Shown: positions 15,023 through 23,073 of the stretch, piece after piece | Numbering within the stretch: the first letter of the stretch is position 1 | Layout of the letters: the number at the start of each line of letters is the position of its first letter | Source: JAFALX01 sp050734185 | GTDB taxonomy: Bacteria; Chloroflexota; Dormibacteria; Aeolococcales; Aeolococcaceae | Assembly (NCBI GenBank): GCA_050734185.1 | Contig: JBOHUE010000170.1 | Span: 1-24,497 of the forward strand | Length of the DNA stretch: 24,497 nt | Direction of reading: 5' to 3' | Notes under the pieces: generated by a model | Told to the model about the DNA's origin: nothing | Databases searched by the model: none | The model's input: only the letters and a program-made list of their open reading frames with translations | Translations under genes and position numbers: made by a program

Positions 15023-17935
15023 ATGCTCGTTCGGGTTCTGGGGCCGATCGACGTCGTTGCGTCCGACGGCCGCGTCGTACCGCTCATGGGAACCCGTCCG
15101 GCGCTGCTCCTCGCCTTGTTGGCATCGAATGCGCCCGCGGCCGTCGCCAACACACGTTTGGCGGAGGCGATGTGGGGAGATGAGCAGCCTGTCGATCCTG
15201 TCGGCGCTCTGCAGTCGCAGATAACGCGGCTCCGCAGGCGCCTCGGCGCTGCGGAGGCGATCGAAACAGTGGCTGGCGGATACCGGCTCGCGCATTCCGA
15301 CGTCGATGCCGTGTTCTTTGAGCGCCGTGTACGCGAAGCGGACGCCCTCGCGCCCTATGCGGCACTCGAGCAGCTCGAAGCCGGGCTCAGCCTCTGGCGC
15401 GGCCAGGCGTTCGGCGAGTTGGCTGAACACAATTATCTCCGAGCAGTTGCTGCCCGGCTCGAGGAGCGCCGCAACCTGGCAAGTGAGGCTCGTGCGGCGG
15501 CACTGCTGCGAATCGGGCGCGGCGGTGAGGCGGTCGCCGCGGCGGCAGGGCTCGCGCGCGACCAGCCGCTCCGCGAGGCGCCGCGAGCGCTGCTCATGAC
15601 GGCCCTGACGGTGTGCGGGCGCCAGGCAGAGGCGCTCGACGTCTATCGCGACTTCTGCCGGACGCTCCGCGACGAGGTCGGTCTCGATCCGTCGCCAGCG
15701 CTCGCAGATCTCGAGCGGCGTATCCTGCGCCACGAGCCACTGCCGTCGGCGGCGGATGATTCTCTGCCGGCCCGTCTCCCGAGGCGGCCGTCGGGCCAGA
15801 GGTCTCTGCCGGAGTTCGCGACCTCATTTGTTGGAAGGGGCCCCGACATTGCCGCGCTCCACGAGATGCTCGCCGCGGGGCGCCTGGTCACTGTGGTCGG
15901 TCCCGGGGGCGTCGGCAAAACGCGATTGGCCGTCGAGGCTGCTCGCACACTGACGGCGGATGCGTTTCCCGACGGAACGTGGTTTGTTGACCTCACCTCG
16001 GTGCGCCACCCGGACGGCGTCGTGGAGACCATCGCGGCATCGCTCGGGATCGAACGGCGGTCAGGCATCGCCGGTGTTGCGCGGCTGGCGGAGGCGCTGT
16101 CCACGCAACGTTCGCTGCTCCTTGTCGACAACTGCGAGCACGTGCTCGGCACCGCCGCGGACGTGATCGATGAGCTCATCGCGCACACCACGGCGGTGGC
16201 CGTCCTTGCCACGAGCCGAGCGCGCCTCGGCGTCGCCGCGGAGCGATGCCATCTGGTTGCGCCGCTGATCACACCGGACGCGGACCGCGCCGTCGGCAGC
16301 GCGGCAGAGCTCTTCCTCGACCGGGCTCAGGCCGCGTGTCAGGACTTCTCGCTGGATCCAGCCGCCGAGGTCGCGGTGTGCGCCCTGTGCCGGCACCTCG
16401 ACGGCCTCCCGCTCGCGATCGAGCTCACGGCGATGAGCCTCAACGCCTTCACCCCCCTCGAGATTCTCAGTGACCTCGAGGCTCGGATGCGCATGCCGGA
16501 GCGACGCGGGCGGGACACACGTCATCGATCCATGGAGGCCGTCGTCGCATGGTCATACGACCTGCTCGACGATACCGATCGGCGCTGCTTCGAGAACCTC
16601 GCAGTCTTCGTCGGCGGCTTCACTCGGGAGGCGGCTGCGCCTGTGGCGGAGCTCGCTGCGGCCGAGGCGGCCGTTCGCGTCAGCGGCCTCGTGGATCGCT
16701 CGCTGGTCTCTGCGACCCCGGCCACCGGGACGATGCGCTACCGGATGCTGGAGCCGGTGCGCGCCTTCGCCGAGAACCTTCTCGACGCCCGCGGCGGTTC
16801 ACCTGCCGCCCGTGGTCGGCACGCCGCGTGGTTCATAGAGTTCGCCGGCGCAGCAGGCGCAGGACTCTGTGGGCCCGACGAGAAGACGTGGGCCGAACGA
16901 CTCGACGTCGAGCTCGGGAATCTTCGCGCCGCGTTTCGACATCTTGTCGAACGGGACAACTTCAGCGGCTGTTTGCGGCTGCTCGCGCCACTGTTCTGGT
17001 ACGTCTGGTCGAGCGCGCATTCGGAGGTTGGCACCTGGGCCGAGGAGGCGGTGGGACGCAGCCGGGATCGCGATCATCCACTCTTCTCGACCGTGTGCGC
17101 GGCCGCCGCCGTCGCCGCTTGGCAGCGTGGCGACAGCGACATCGCGCGCACGCTTGCCCAGCGGGGAATCGACGCTGCCACCGGCGAGCCAGCGCGTGCT
17201 CGCTATGCGATCGACACGCTCGGGGACGTGTGCCTCCTCCACGGCGACAATCGCGCTGCGATCAGGCTCTATCGAGAGGGCATCGCCCTCGCCCGCCAAG
17301 CTGATGACGCCAAACATGTCGTCATCGGATCGTGCAACCTCGCGCTCGGTTTCGGCTACTCAGGTGATGTCGAGGCGGCAATCGGCGTGGCCGGTGAGGC
17401 GCAGGAGCTCGCGCACGTCACTGCGAATCCCTCGAACGTCGCGTTCGCAACCTTCGTCCGCGGGGAAGTCCTCGGAGAGACCTCGCCGGAGAAGGCGCTC
17501 CCCCTACTCAATGAAGCTGTCGTCGCCGCGGGGATCGCCGGCAATCGTCTTCTCATGGGCGTCGCGGGCCTCTCCGCCGTTTCTGTCGCTGCGAGGGTCG
17601 GCGACCCCGGCGATATGCTGGCACGCTACCCGCCGCTGCTGGACCATTTTCAGCGGAGCGGTGCGTGGACGCAGCTGTGGATGACGGTGCGCACGCTCAT
17701 CGAAACTCTCGTGCGCGCCGGTCGCGCCGAGCCCGCCGCAACTCTGCTTGGTGCGCTACAGGCGACCAAGCGGGCTGGGCCCCTCATCGGCGCGGACGCA
17801 GATCGCCTCGCGAGTGCGGAGCGCACGATCCGTGCGCAGCTCGGCGATGCGGAGTGCGATGGACTCAAAGCCAGCGGGGCTGCGATGGGAGATGCGCCGG
17901 CCGTCGACTTCGCGCGCGCGATTCTCGCGCTCTGA
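15023..17935 (+). CDS. AfsR/SARP-family transcriptional activator with NB-ARC ATPase and TPR domains
   Basis: SARP proteins activate nearby biosynthetic or catabolic operons by binding direct repeats and recruiting RNA polymerase. The 970-residue protein has, in order: an OmpR-like winged-helix DNA-binding domain (about 1-90, VRVLGPIDVV, ALQSQITRLRRRLG and VAGGYRLA); a bacterial transcriptional activation domain (about 95-240, ending GLDPSPALADLERRIL); an NB-ARC/STAND ATPase (about 265-520) with Walker A GPGGVGKT at 293-300 and Walker B LLLVDN; and a TPR-like helical C-terminus (about 600-960). The ATP switch and TPRs suggest that an unknown ligand or partner controls it. The target is likely the divergent oxidase-GH31 operon. 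The ATG start gives the usual family N-terminus. Confidence 0.95.
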   Translation: MLVRVLGPIDVVASDGRVVPLMGTRPALLLALLASNAPAAVANTRLAEAMWGDEQPVDPVGALQSQITRLRRRLGAAEAIETVAGGYRLAHSDVDAVFFERRVREADALAPYAALEQLEAGLSLWRGQAFGELAEHNYLRAVAARLEERRNLASEARAAALLRIGRGGEAVAAAAGLARDQPLREAPRALLMTALTVCGRQAEALDVYRDFCRTLRDEVGLDPSPALADLERRILRHEPLPSAADDSLPARLPRRPSGQRSLPEFATSFVGRGPDIAALHEMLAAGRLVTVVGPGGVGKTRLAVEAARTLTADAFPDGTWFVDLTSVRHPDGVVETIAASLGIERRSGIAGVARLAEALSTQRSLLLVDNCEHVLGTAADVIDELIAHTTAVAVLATSRARLGVAAERCHLVAPLITPDADRAVGSAAELFLDRAQAACQDFSLDPAAEVAVCALCRHLDGLPLAIELTAMSLNAFTPLEILSDLEARMRMPERRGRDTRHRSMEAVVAWSYDLLDDTDRRCFENLAVFVGGFTREAAAPVAELAAAEAAVRVSGLVDRSLVSATPATGTMRYRMLEPVRAFAENLLDARGGSPAARGRHAAWFIEFAGAAGAGLCGPDEKTWAERLDVELGNLRAAFRHLVERDNFSGCLRLLAPLFWYVWSSAHSEVGTWAEEAVGRSRDRDHPLFSTVCAAAAVAAWQRGDSDIARTLAQRGIDAATGEPARARYAIDTLGDVCLLHGDNRAAIRLYREGIALARQADDAKHVVIGSCNLALGFGYSGDVEAAIGVAGEAQELAHVTANPSNVAFATFVRGEVLGETSPEKALPLLNEAVVAAGIAGNRLLMGVAGLSAVSVAARVGDPGDMLARYPPLLDHFQRSGAWTQLWMTVRTLIETLVRAGRAEPAATLLGALQATKRAGPLIGADADRLASAERTIRAQLGDAECDGLKASGAAMGDAPAVDFARAILAL

Positions 17936-17951
17936 GCGACGGTGGTGTCGC
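17936..17951. terminator. Weak hairpin after the SARP gene
   Basis: GCGAC and GTCGC form a 5-bp stem with a 6-nt loop immediately after the SARP stop, in the 53-bp gap to the convergent MFS gene. There is no T-run, so the assignment is tentative. Confidence 0.25.
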
Positions 17952-17988
17952 ACCCCGCGAATGCTGCTGGTGGCGTGCCCGCGATACG

Positions 17989-19179
17989 TCAGCGCGCGTG
18001 CACGCCCGTCGACCCAACAGCGGGCGCTGAGACCACCGCACGACGACGTTCGCGCCGAGTCCGCCCTGCGGCGCCGGCGGTCAGGATCACCGTCACAAGC
18101 GCAACCACGACGATGGCGAGCGCCACACGAAGCGTCGTCGCCGTCGCGACGAGCCCGATCGCTGCCGGTCCGGCCAGAAAGCCGAGCCAGCCGATCGTCG
18201 AAACCGTGGCGACCCCGTCGCTCCGTGACATTCCAGGAGCGGACCCGGCGGCGCGGAACAGGACGGGGACGATGACGCCGAGGCCCGCGCCCGTCGCTGC
18301 ATAGCCGGCGAGCGCCGCCGGCGGCGTAGCCACAACCAGCGCCGACGTCAGTCCGAGCGCGGCAACCATCGCGCCGCCGCGCGCCACGACCACCGGGCCG
18401 AGCCGGGTGACCAGGCGGTCGCCGAGCACGCGGCTGGCGAACATCGCCAGCGAGAAGCAGGTGTAGCCGGCGCCGGCAAGCGCCGCGCTTGTGGCCAGTG
18501 AGCGCGATAGATAGACAGAACTCCAATCGGCCACCGATCCCTCGGCGAGCAATGTGCCGAAGGCGGCGATGCCCAAGACGAGCACGAGGCCCGGCGGCCG
18601 CGCCAGCACGCGGCGTGGTGCAGTCACCTCGGATCGCGTCTCGATGAGGCTCGTTCTGCACAGCAATGCGGCGACGATGACAAGGGCGCCCGCCACGCCC
18701 AGGTGCGCGCGCGGCGCCACACCGACTCCGGCAACGAGTGCTCCCACCCCCGCACCCGCGAGCCCTCCGGCGCTGAAGGCCGCGTGGAAGGACGAGAGGA
18801 TGCTGCGCTCGCGACGTCGCTCAAGGGCGATGCCCTGATCGTTGGCGGCGACATTGACCGAACCGAAGCCCACGCCGAATCCGAAAAGACTGAGTGCGAG
18901 GGCGGCAAATCCGGTCGACGCCCCAGCCAGCGCGAGCGACGCGGCGGCGATCGCCAATGCGCCCACCGCGACGGTTCTGCTTCCGATGCGCCCGCACAAC
19001 CGGCCCGCGCCGGGCATTGCCAGCAGCGCGCCCAGCGACGCGGCAAACAGCGCGACGCCGAGCTGCGCGTTGCTGAGTCCAGCTTGTCGTTGCACCGCCG
19101 CGACCCGGGCCGCCCACGAACCGAGCAATAGACCGTCGGCAAAGAACACGACGGTGATCGCGGCACGTGGCGAGCGCAT
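17989..19179 (-). CDS. MFS transporter (YbjJ-like)
   Basis: The 396-residue protein has about twelve membrane helices and begins RAAITVVFFADGLLLGSWAA, typical of the YbjJ-like branch of the major facilitator superfamily. The loop 2-3 region reads AGRLCGRIGSR, a variant of the MFS signature, and NVAANDQGIALERR follows helix 4. Its ATG shares a base with the upstream regulator's TGA (TGATG), so the two genes are translated together. A DeoR partner suggests that the cargo is a sugar, polyol or related metabolite, but the specificity is unknown. A longer open frame runs upstream through the regulator gene in another frame and is not coding. The C-terminal tail is Arg-rich. It is convergent with the SARP gene. 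Confidence 0.9.
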   Translation of the reverse strand: MRSPRAAITVVFFADGLLLGSWAARVAAVQRQAGLSNAQLGVALFAASLGALLAMPGAGRLCGRIGSRTVAVGALAIAAASLALAGASTGFAALALSLFGFGVGFGSVNVAANDQGIALERRRERSILSSFHAAFSAGGLAGAGVGALVAGVGVAPRAHLGVAGALVIVAALLCRTSLIETRSEVTAPRRVLARPPGLVLVLGIAAFGTLLAEGSVADWSSVYLSRSLATSAALAGAGYTCFSLAMFASRVLGDRLVTRLGPVVVARGGAMVAALGLTSALVVATPPAALAGYAATGAGLGVIVPVLFRAAGSAPGMSRSDGVATVSTIGWLGFLAGPAAIGLVATATTLRVALAIVVVALVTVILTAGAAGRTRRERRRAVVSAPAVGSTGVHAR

Positions 19180-19934
19180 CACACGATGACGATCTCGACG
19201 CCGCGAGCGCGATATGCGTCGAGGTCGACACTTGCAGGCGGCTGCTCTATCACCAGGCGGGTGAGCTCTTCGATCGGCGCGACGACGAACGCGCCCGCCG
19301 TCCCCAGCTTGTCCGCGGAGGCCACCGCCACCACCTCTGCGGCGTTCTCGATCATCAGGCGCTTCACGTACGACTCGTCGAGCTGATTCACGGTGATGCC
19401 GATCTCGGGGTGCACGCTGCAGACGCCGAGCACCAACACGTCGGCGCGCACCGCGCGGAGCGCCTCGACGGTTGCCGCGCCGATCATGGCGTGCGCTGCC
19501 TTGTCCACGTGACCACCAAGCACCGAGACGTCGACCGCGGGGTGATCCGCCAGGGTCATCGCTATGGCCGGGCTGTTGGTGACGACGGTCAGGTGGAGGT
19601 TCGCCGGGAGATGCCGGGCCACCTCGAGTGTCGTGGTGCCGGCGTCGAGCAGCACGACCTGGCCGTCGCGGAGCAGGCGGCACGTGGCTCGTGCAATGGC
19701 CGCCTTGGCCTCCGGCGCCTGTTGCAGTCGGGCTCCATAGGTGGCGGCACCGACGGCGGGAGGCAGCGCGCCACCGTGGACCCGGCGGAGCAGCCCGGCG
19801 TCGGCGAGTTCCTGGAGGTCGCGACGCACCGTGTCGGGCGACACGGCCAGGTCGGCGGCGAGCACCAGCGCCACCACCCTCCCCTCTTGCTGCAAGCGGC
19901 CCAGGATCGTTTCACGGCGCTCGGCGGTCAGCAT
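19179..19934 (-). CDS. DeoR-family transcriptional regulator
   Basis: DeoR proteins repress sugar or nucleoside catabolism genes and sense phosphorylated sugars. From the ATG at 19934 the protein has 251 residues. The N-terminal helix-turn-helix (about 1-55) reads ERRETILGRLQQEGRV then VSPDTVRRDLQELADAGLLRR, followed by VHGGALPP, which is diagnostic of the family. The C-terminal sensor domain shows LLDAGTTTLEVARHL, VVTNSPAIAMTL and the LGGHVD segment. In-frame codons up to 19961 would add nine residues, but a TTATATG -10-like sequence lies between the two starts and favours the internal ATG. It is coupled to the MFS gene, which it probably controls along with itself. Confidence 0.93.
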   Translation of the reverse strand: MLTAERRETILGRLQQEGRVVALVLAADLAVSPDTVRRDLQELADAGLLRRVHGGALPPAVGAATYGARLQQAPEAKAAIARATCRLLRDGQVVLLDAGTTTLEVARHLPANLHLTVVTNSPAIAMTLADHPAVDVSVLGGHVDKAAHAMIGAATVEALRAVRADVLVLGVCSVHPEIGITVNQLDESYVKRLMIENAAEVVAVASADKLGTAGAFVVAPIEELTRLVIEQPPASVDLDAYRARGVEIVIV

Positions 19935-19940
19935 GACGCA

Positions 19941-19947
19941 CATATAA
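19941..19947 (-). promoter_or_regulatory. -10 element of the DeoR gene (leaderless start)
   Basis: TTATATG on the minus strand contains two overlapping -10-like hexamers; TATATG ends 6 nt before the ATG at 19934. No Shine-Dalgarno sequence or clear -35 is seen. Confidence 0.45.
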
Positions 19948-20015
19948 GCAGAAACGCGCAAGAGGCCGCACTTAAGCGCACCTCAAGAAGTCGCCTGCGG
20001 CTCGAGTCGGACAGA

Positions 20016-20549
20016 ATGCACACAGAAATGAGCCCTGATCCTCCAGCCCGTATCCGAGCGATCGACATCGCGGCGAACCCGGAGCGCCCGCCGCGCCACG
20101 AAACGGTCCTGCCAGAGCACCCGGCCGAAGCCCGCGAGATGCTCGAAGCGGCGCTCGCCGCAGGCGGAGAGCCTGCCGCGCTACGCCAGGTCGCGGCGCG
20201 GTTTCCGGCATACCTCGACGCCTGGGCACGCCTGAGCCAGGCCGCGTGGCGCGGTGGCGACGCGGTCACCGCGTACGCGTTCGCCCGAACCGGCTATCAC
20301 CGCGGCCTCGACGCGCTCCGCCGCAATGCCTGGGGCGGTTCGGGGCTCGTGTACTGGTCGCGCCTCAGCAACCGCGGCTTCCTGCGCGCCCTGTACATGC
20401 TCCTGGTCTGCGCTGCCGCGATCGGCGAGGTGGACGAGGCGAACCGTTGCCGCACCTTCCTGCTCGACCTCGATCCCGACGATGGCCTCGGCGCTGCCGC
20501 GATTCCCGATCCTGTCGAGCAGGGCTGGGCGCCTGCCGAATTGCCCTGA
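20016..20549 (+). CDS. DUF3151-like conserved protein
   Basis: The 177-residue protein matches the pattern I know from the actinobacterial DUF3151 family: HETVLPEHP near residues 28-36, then TAYAFARTGYHRGLDALRR, NRGFLRALYMLLVCAAAIGE, and a final CRTFLLDLDP. It appears to be a TPR-like helical protein with unknown function. An ATG four codons downstream (20028) is equally possible, because a CAGAAT hexamer ends 9 nt before it. The N-terminal 20 residues are outside the conserved part. It is divergent from the DeoR gene and convergent with the RibD-like gene, 10 bp away. Presence of this family is one clue to an actinobacterial relationship. Confidence 0.82.
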   Translation: MHTEMSPDPPARIRAIDIAANPERPPRHETVLPEHPAEAREMLEAALAAGGEPAALRQVAARFPAYLDAWARLSQAAWRGGDAVTAYAFARTGYHRGLDALRRNAWGGSGLVYWSRLSNRGFLRALYMLLVCAAAIGEVDEANRCRTFLLDLDPDDGLGAAAIPDPVEQGWAPAELP

Positions 20550-20559
20550 CGGCCTGAGG

Positions 20560-21129
20560 CTACCTCGCTCGCCGGTAGATCTGTGTCTGAACGCCGTCGC
20601 TCCCAACGGTCGTCGACTCGGCGAGCTGGAACCGGAGCCGTGCGATTCCCTGAGGGAACAGACGCCTGCCACGCCCGAGGATCGTCGGAAAGACCATGAG
20701 CCTCAGCTCGTCGACGAGGTCGTTGGCCAGCAACGCCGCCACCAGAGTGCCGCTCCCGGCCACCAAGATGACGCCGTCGGTCGCAGCCTTGAGTTGTGCG
20801 ATCCCATCTGACACGTTCCCCGAGATCACCGTCGTGTTGTGCCACGTGGGATCGGTCAGCGTGGTCGAGACCACGTACTTGGGATCGTTGTTGAGCCGAT
20901 CTGCGAAGGCTCCCTCGCGCGATGGCCACGCCTTGGCGAAACCCTCGTAGGTCACTCGGCCAAAGAGGTGCGCGGCGGCCCCCGTCAACTCGTCGAGCTT
21001 GAACTTGTCGCCGTCGGCGCCGCGGTCGTACTCGAAGGTCCACGCGCCGTTTTCGTGGCCTTCAGACCCTCCCGGATCCTCGAATACTCCGTCGATCGAT
21101 ACGAACTCCGTCACGACCAGCTTGCCCAT
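20560..21129 (-). CDS. RibD C-terminal/dihydrofolate reductase-like protein
   Basis: The 189-residue protein has the NADPH-binding reductase fold shared by RibD and dihydrofolate reductase. It begins KLVVTEFVSIDGVFEDPGG, and contains LFGRVTYEGFAKAWPS, KYVVSTTL, VAGSGTLVAALLANDLVDEL and FPTILGRGRRLFP, all typical of stand-alone RibD_C family members of unknown substrate. It is not expected to be the cell's DHFR or riboflavin reductase. A strong Shine-Dalgarno AGGAGA lies 6 nt before the ATG, so this gene uses a leadered start. It may be the last gene of the minus-strand run after the MmcQ-like gene (67-bp gap) or have its own promoter. Confidence 0.93.
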   Translation of the reverse strand: MGKLVVTEFVSIDGVFEDPGGSEGHENGAWTFEYDRGADGDKFKLDELTGAAAHLFGRVTYEGFAKAWPSREGAFADRLNNDPKYVVSTTLTDPTWHNTTVISGNVSDGIAQLKAATDGVILVAGSGTLVAALLANDLVDELRLMVFPTILGRGRRLFPQGIARLRFQLAESTTVGSDGVQTQIYRRAR

Positions 21130-21135
21130 TGCGTG

Positions 21136-21141
21136 TCTCCT
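21136..21141 (-). promoter_or_regulatory. Ribosome-binding site of the RibD-like gene
   Basis: AGGAGA on the minus strand, 6 nt before the ATG at 21129. It is the clearest well-spaced Shine-Dalgarno in the window and fixes this start. Confidence 0.8.
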
Positions 21142-21196
21142 TCGCTGATGCCTGCTCGTTTTGACGGCCGCTCTGAACGGAACTCATCGCCGTCAC

Positions 21197-21607
21197 TCAC
21201 GCGCGCCAACGGCGTCCCCGCGGTGAACCGGTGAACGACGCAATGAGTGTTGGTGGCGCACATGCCAGCCACGCGTCTGTGAGCGCCTCGCGGAGATCGT
21301 CTGTACTCACGAGCGGCAACTGAACGAGGACCCCGGGGAAGCCGTCGAAGTGCGCCATGGTGAAGAACACGCCGGGATGCGCGGCGAGCGTGGCCTCCTT
21401 GTCGTCAAGGTCCGCGACTCGCACGGCGAGGTTGGGCCCCGGAGGGATCGGGTCGTCGCCGAACCGCCGAATGTCCGCTTGGGTGAACGGCCGCTCCCAC
21501 GCGAAGGACTTCTTGCGTACGAACCACGTTCGGTTACCGTGGCGCTCACCCTCGGTCACCTCGGGGAGCTCGCGCACAAGATCGGCTACGTCGGAAAGCG
21601 TCGTCAT
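21197..21607 (-). CDS. MmcQ/YjbR-family protein
   Basis: The 136-residue protein fits the MmcQ/YjbR family (DUF419), small proteins with a CyaY-like fold and proposed DNA-binding ability; the function is not settled. Visible marks are LPEVTEGERHGNRTWFVRKKSF near the start (quoted in part: ELPEVTEGERHG, TWFVRKKSFAWERP), LAVRVADLDDKEATLAAHP, and LREALTDAWLACAPPTL near the end. The basic tail is SPRGRRWRA. The ATG at 21607 lies 12 bp after the YbdK-like stop, so the two are probably co-transcribed. Confidence 0.88.
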   Translation of the reverse strand: MTTLSDVADLVRELPEVTEGERHGNRTWFVRKKSFAWERPFTQADIRRFGDDPIPPGPNLAVRVADLDDKEATLAAHPGVFFTMAHFDGFPGVLVQLPLVSTDDLREALTDAWLACAPPTLIASFTGSPRGRRWRA

Positions 21608-21619
21608 GGAGCCGGCGCC

Positions 21620-22780
21620 TCACCCGCTCGCGACGCGCACGGGCGGCTCGCTTGGCACGTCGTCGCGGAGCTCGGCAACCAGCGAATCAACAACATCCCG
21701 CAGCGATCCGCCAGCGGCGACGATCTCGCGCTGCCGCACGCTGCTCGACCCACGACGCACGATGTCAACAGCCGCCTGCAGCTCGGTCGTACAGCGAAGC
21801 CGCGAGGCGACCGGCGTCAGGTCTTCGATCAACTCCGCGATGGCGGTGCGCAGCGGCACCGTCGTTCCTGAATCGTCCACGATGATCGACGCGTCCAACC
21901 CGAACCTCGCCGCGCGCCACTTGTTCTCGCGCACGAGCCACGAGTGCGGCACCGGCAGCGAGTAGCCGCGATCCAGCTGCGTGTCGAACTGATGCACCAG
22001 ACACTGCGTCAGCGCGGCAACAACCGATACCTCGCGCAGCGTCGGAATCCCGTCGCATACCCGCATCTCAATGGTGCCGAATCCCGGATGCGGCCGGATG
22101 TCCCACCACACCTCGCGAATGCTGCTGATCGTCTTCGCCGCTATCAGGGTCTCCATCAGACTCTCGAACTCCGGCCAGCCGGACAGCTGCCAGGGCGGTC
22201 CCGCGGTCGGCAGCCCCTCGAAGATCTTCGAGCGCCACGACGACATTCCCGTGTCGTGGCCCAGCCAGTACGGGCTCGACGCGCTCAATCCGAGAAAGTG
22301 CGGGATGTATGCCGACAACGCGTTCACCATCGCGATCGCCTTGTTGGGGCTGCGCACCCCGATGTGCACGTGAATCCCGAAGATCTGCAACTGCCGAGCC
22401 GGCCACTGCATGTCGTTGACCAGCTGGAGGTACCGTGGTTCCGGCGTGATCTCCTGTGTCGCCGGGTCGGTGAACGGGTGCGTGCCCGAGCACATGAGCG
22501 CGAGCCCATGGCGCGCAACGTGGCCCTGCAGCTCGTCCAACGTTGCGGTCAGATCAACGCGCGCATCGCCGGCGGTGTGACAGATGCCCGTGATGATCTC
22601 GATCGTCGACTGCAGCAGCTCGGGCTTCGCCTTCGGATGGTGCCCGCCGTGCTCCGCGCCCATCTCCGCGAGCAGCGCCTGCGCCCCGCTCACCAGCTCG
22701 CGCGAGTCCGGGTCGACGAGCTCGAGCTCCACCTCGACGCCAATGCTCGGGCCGCTGCTGGACGCGAAGTCGACGGGCAT
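21620..22780 (-). CDS. Carboxylate-amine ligase, YbdK family (glutamate-cysteine ligase type 2-like)
   Basis: YbdK-type enzymes use ATP to join a carboxylate to an amine; E. coli YbdK has weak gamma-glutamylcysteine ligase activity. The 386-residue protein begins SIGVEVELELVDPDSREL (family GVExE metal-binding pattern, here GVEVE). It has IFGIHVHIGV with two metal- or substrate-binding His, ASSPYWLGHDTGMSSWRSKI, and IEMRVCDGIPT. The C-terminal segment LVRENKWRAARFGLDA is also family-like. The length fits the usual 370-390. The physiological product is unknown; it may contribute to a thiol or gamma-glutamyl compound. It follows the 93-aa gene by 11 bp. Confidence 0.92.
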   Translation of the reverse strand: MPVDFASSSGPSIGVEVELELVDPDSRELVSGAQALLAEMGAEHGGHHPKAKPELLQSTIEIITGICHTAGDARVDLTATLDELQGHVARHGLALMCSGTHPFTDPATQEITPEPRYLQLVNDMQWPARQLQIFGIHVHIGVRSPNKAIAMVNALSAYIPHFLGLSASSPYWLGHDTGMSSWRSKIFEGLPTAGPPWQLSGWPEFESLMETLIAAKTISSIREVWWDIRPHPGFGTIEMRVCDGIPTLREVSVVAALTQCLVHQFDTQLDRGYSLPVPHSWLVRENKWRAARFGLDASIIVDDSGTTVPLRTAIAELIEDLTPVASRLRCTTELQAAVDIVRRGSSSVRQREIVAAGGSLRDVVDSLVAELRDDVPSEPPVRVASG

Positions 22781-22791
22781 TGAACCCCCGG

Positions 22792-23073
22792 TTACTGCTG
22801 GAGCCGCGCTCCGATATCGCGACGGTACCCCGGGAAGTACTGCTCGATGATGTTGAGGTCGAACGCCGGCAGGATCGAGGTGACCGGCTCACGCTCGAGC
22901 AGATAGCGAAACGACTCCTCGACCAGCCGTTTCGTATCGACGCCCGGCGCCATCAGCGCCGCCTCCTCCTCGTGCACCGTCACCTCGAAATCGCGCGCGC
23001 CGACGGTCACGTGATAGCGGACGCGATCGCGGTCCTGCTCGCCCTCCCCCACCACGACGGCCTCGTCGCTCAC
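22792..23073 (-). CDS. Conserved hypothetical 93-aa protein
   Basis: The reading frame starts at a GTG that overlaps the proC stop by four bases (GTGA), which fixes the start and indicates translational coupling. The protein has 93 residues: an acidic N-terminus, a beta-rich part (YHVTVGARDFEVTVHEEE), then a helix and a short motif SFRYLLEREPVTSIL followed by FDLNIIEQYFPGYRRDI. I recall similar small proteins with an EREPxxSIL then FDL...YFP motif in high-GC bacteria, but I cannot assign a family name or function. A longer open frame upstream is a shadow of proC. The coupling suggests a role tied to amino-acid or general housekeeping metabolism. Confidence 0.8.
   Translation of the reverse strand: MSDEAVVVGEGEQDRDRVRYHVTVGARDFEVTVHEEEAALMAPGVDTKRLVEESFRYLLEREPVTSILPAFDLNIIEQYFPGYRRDIGARLQQ

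Noticed and set aside
17989..19683. A single 564-codon minus-strand open frame covering the MFS gene and beyond
   Set aside because: The part before 19179 runs through the regulator gene in another frame, is Arg/Gly/Pro-rich and resembles no protein. The MFS protein starts at the ATG at 19179.
21521..21531. GAAC-CAC-GTTC inside the MmcQ-like gene as an SOS box
   Set aside because: The spacer is 3 rather than 4 bases and it lies inside coding sequence.
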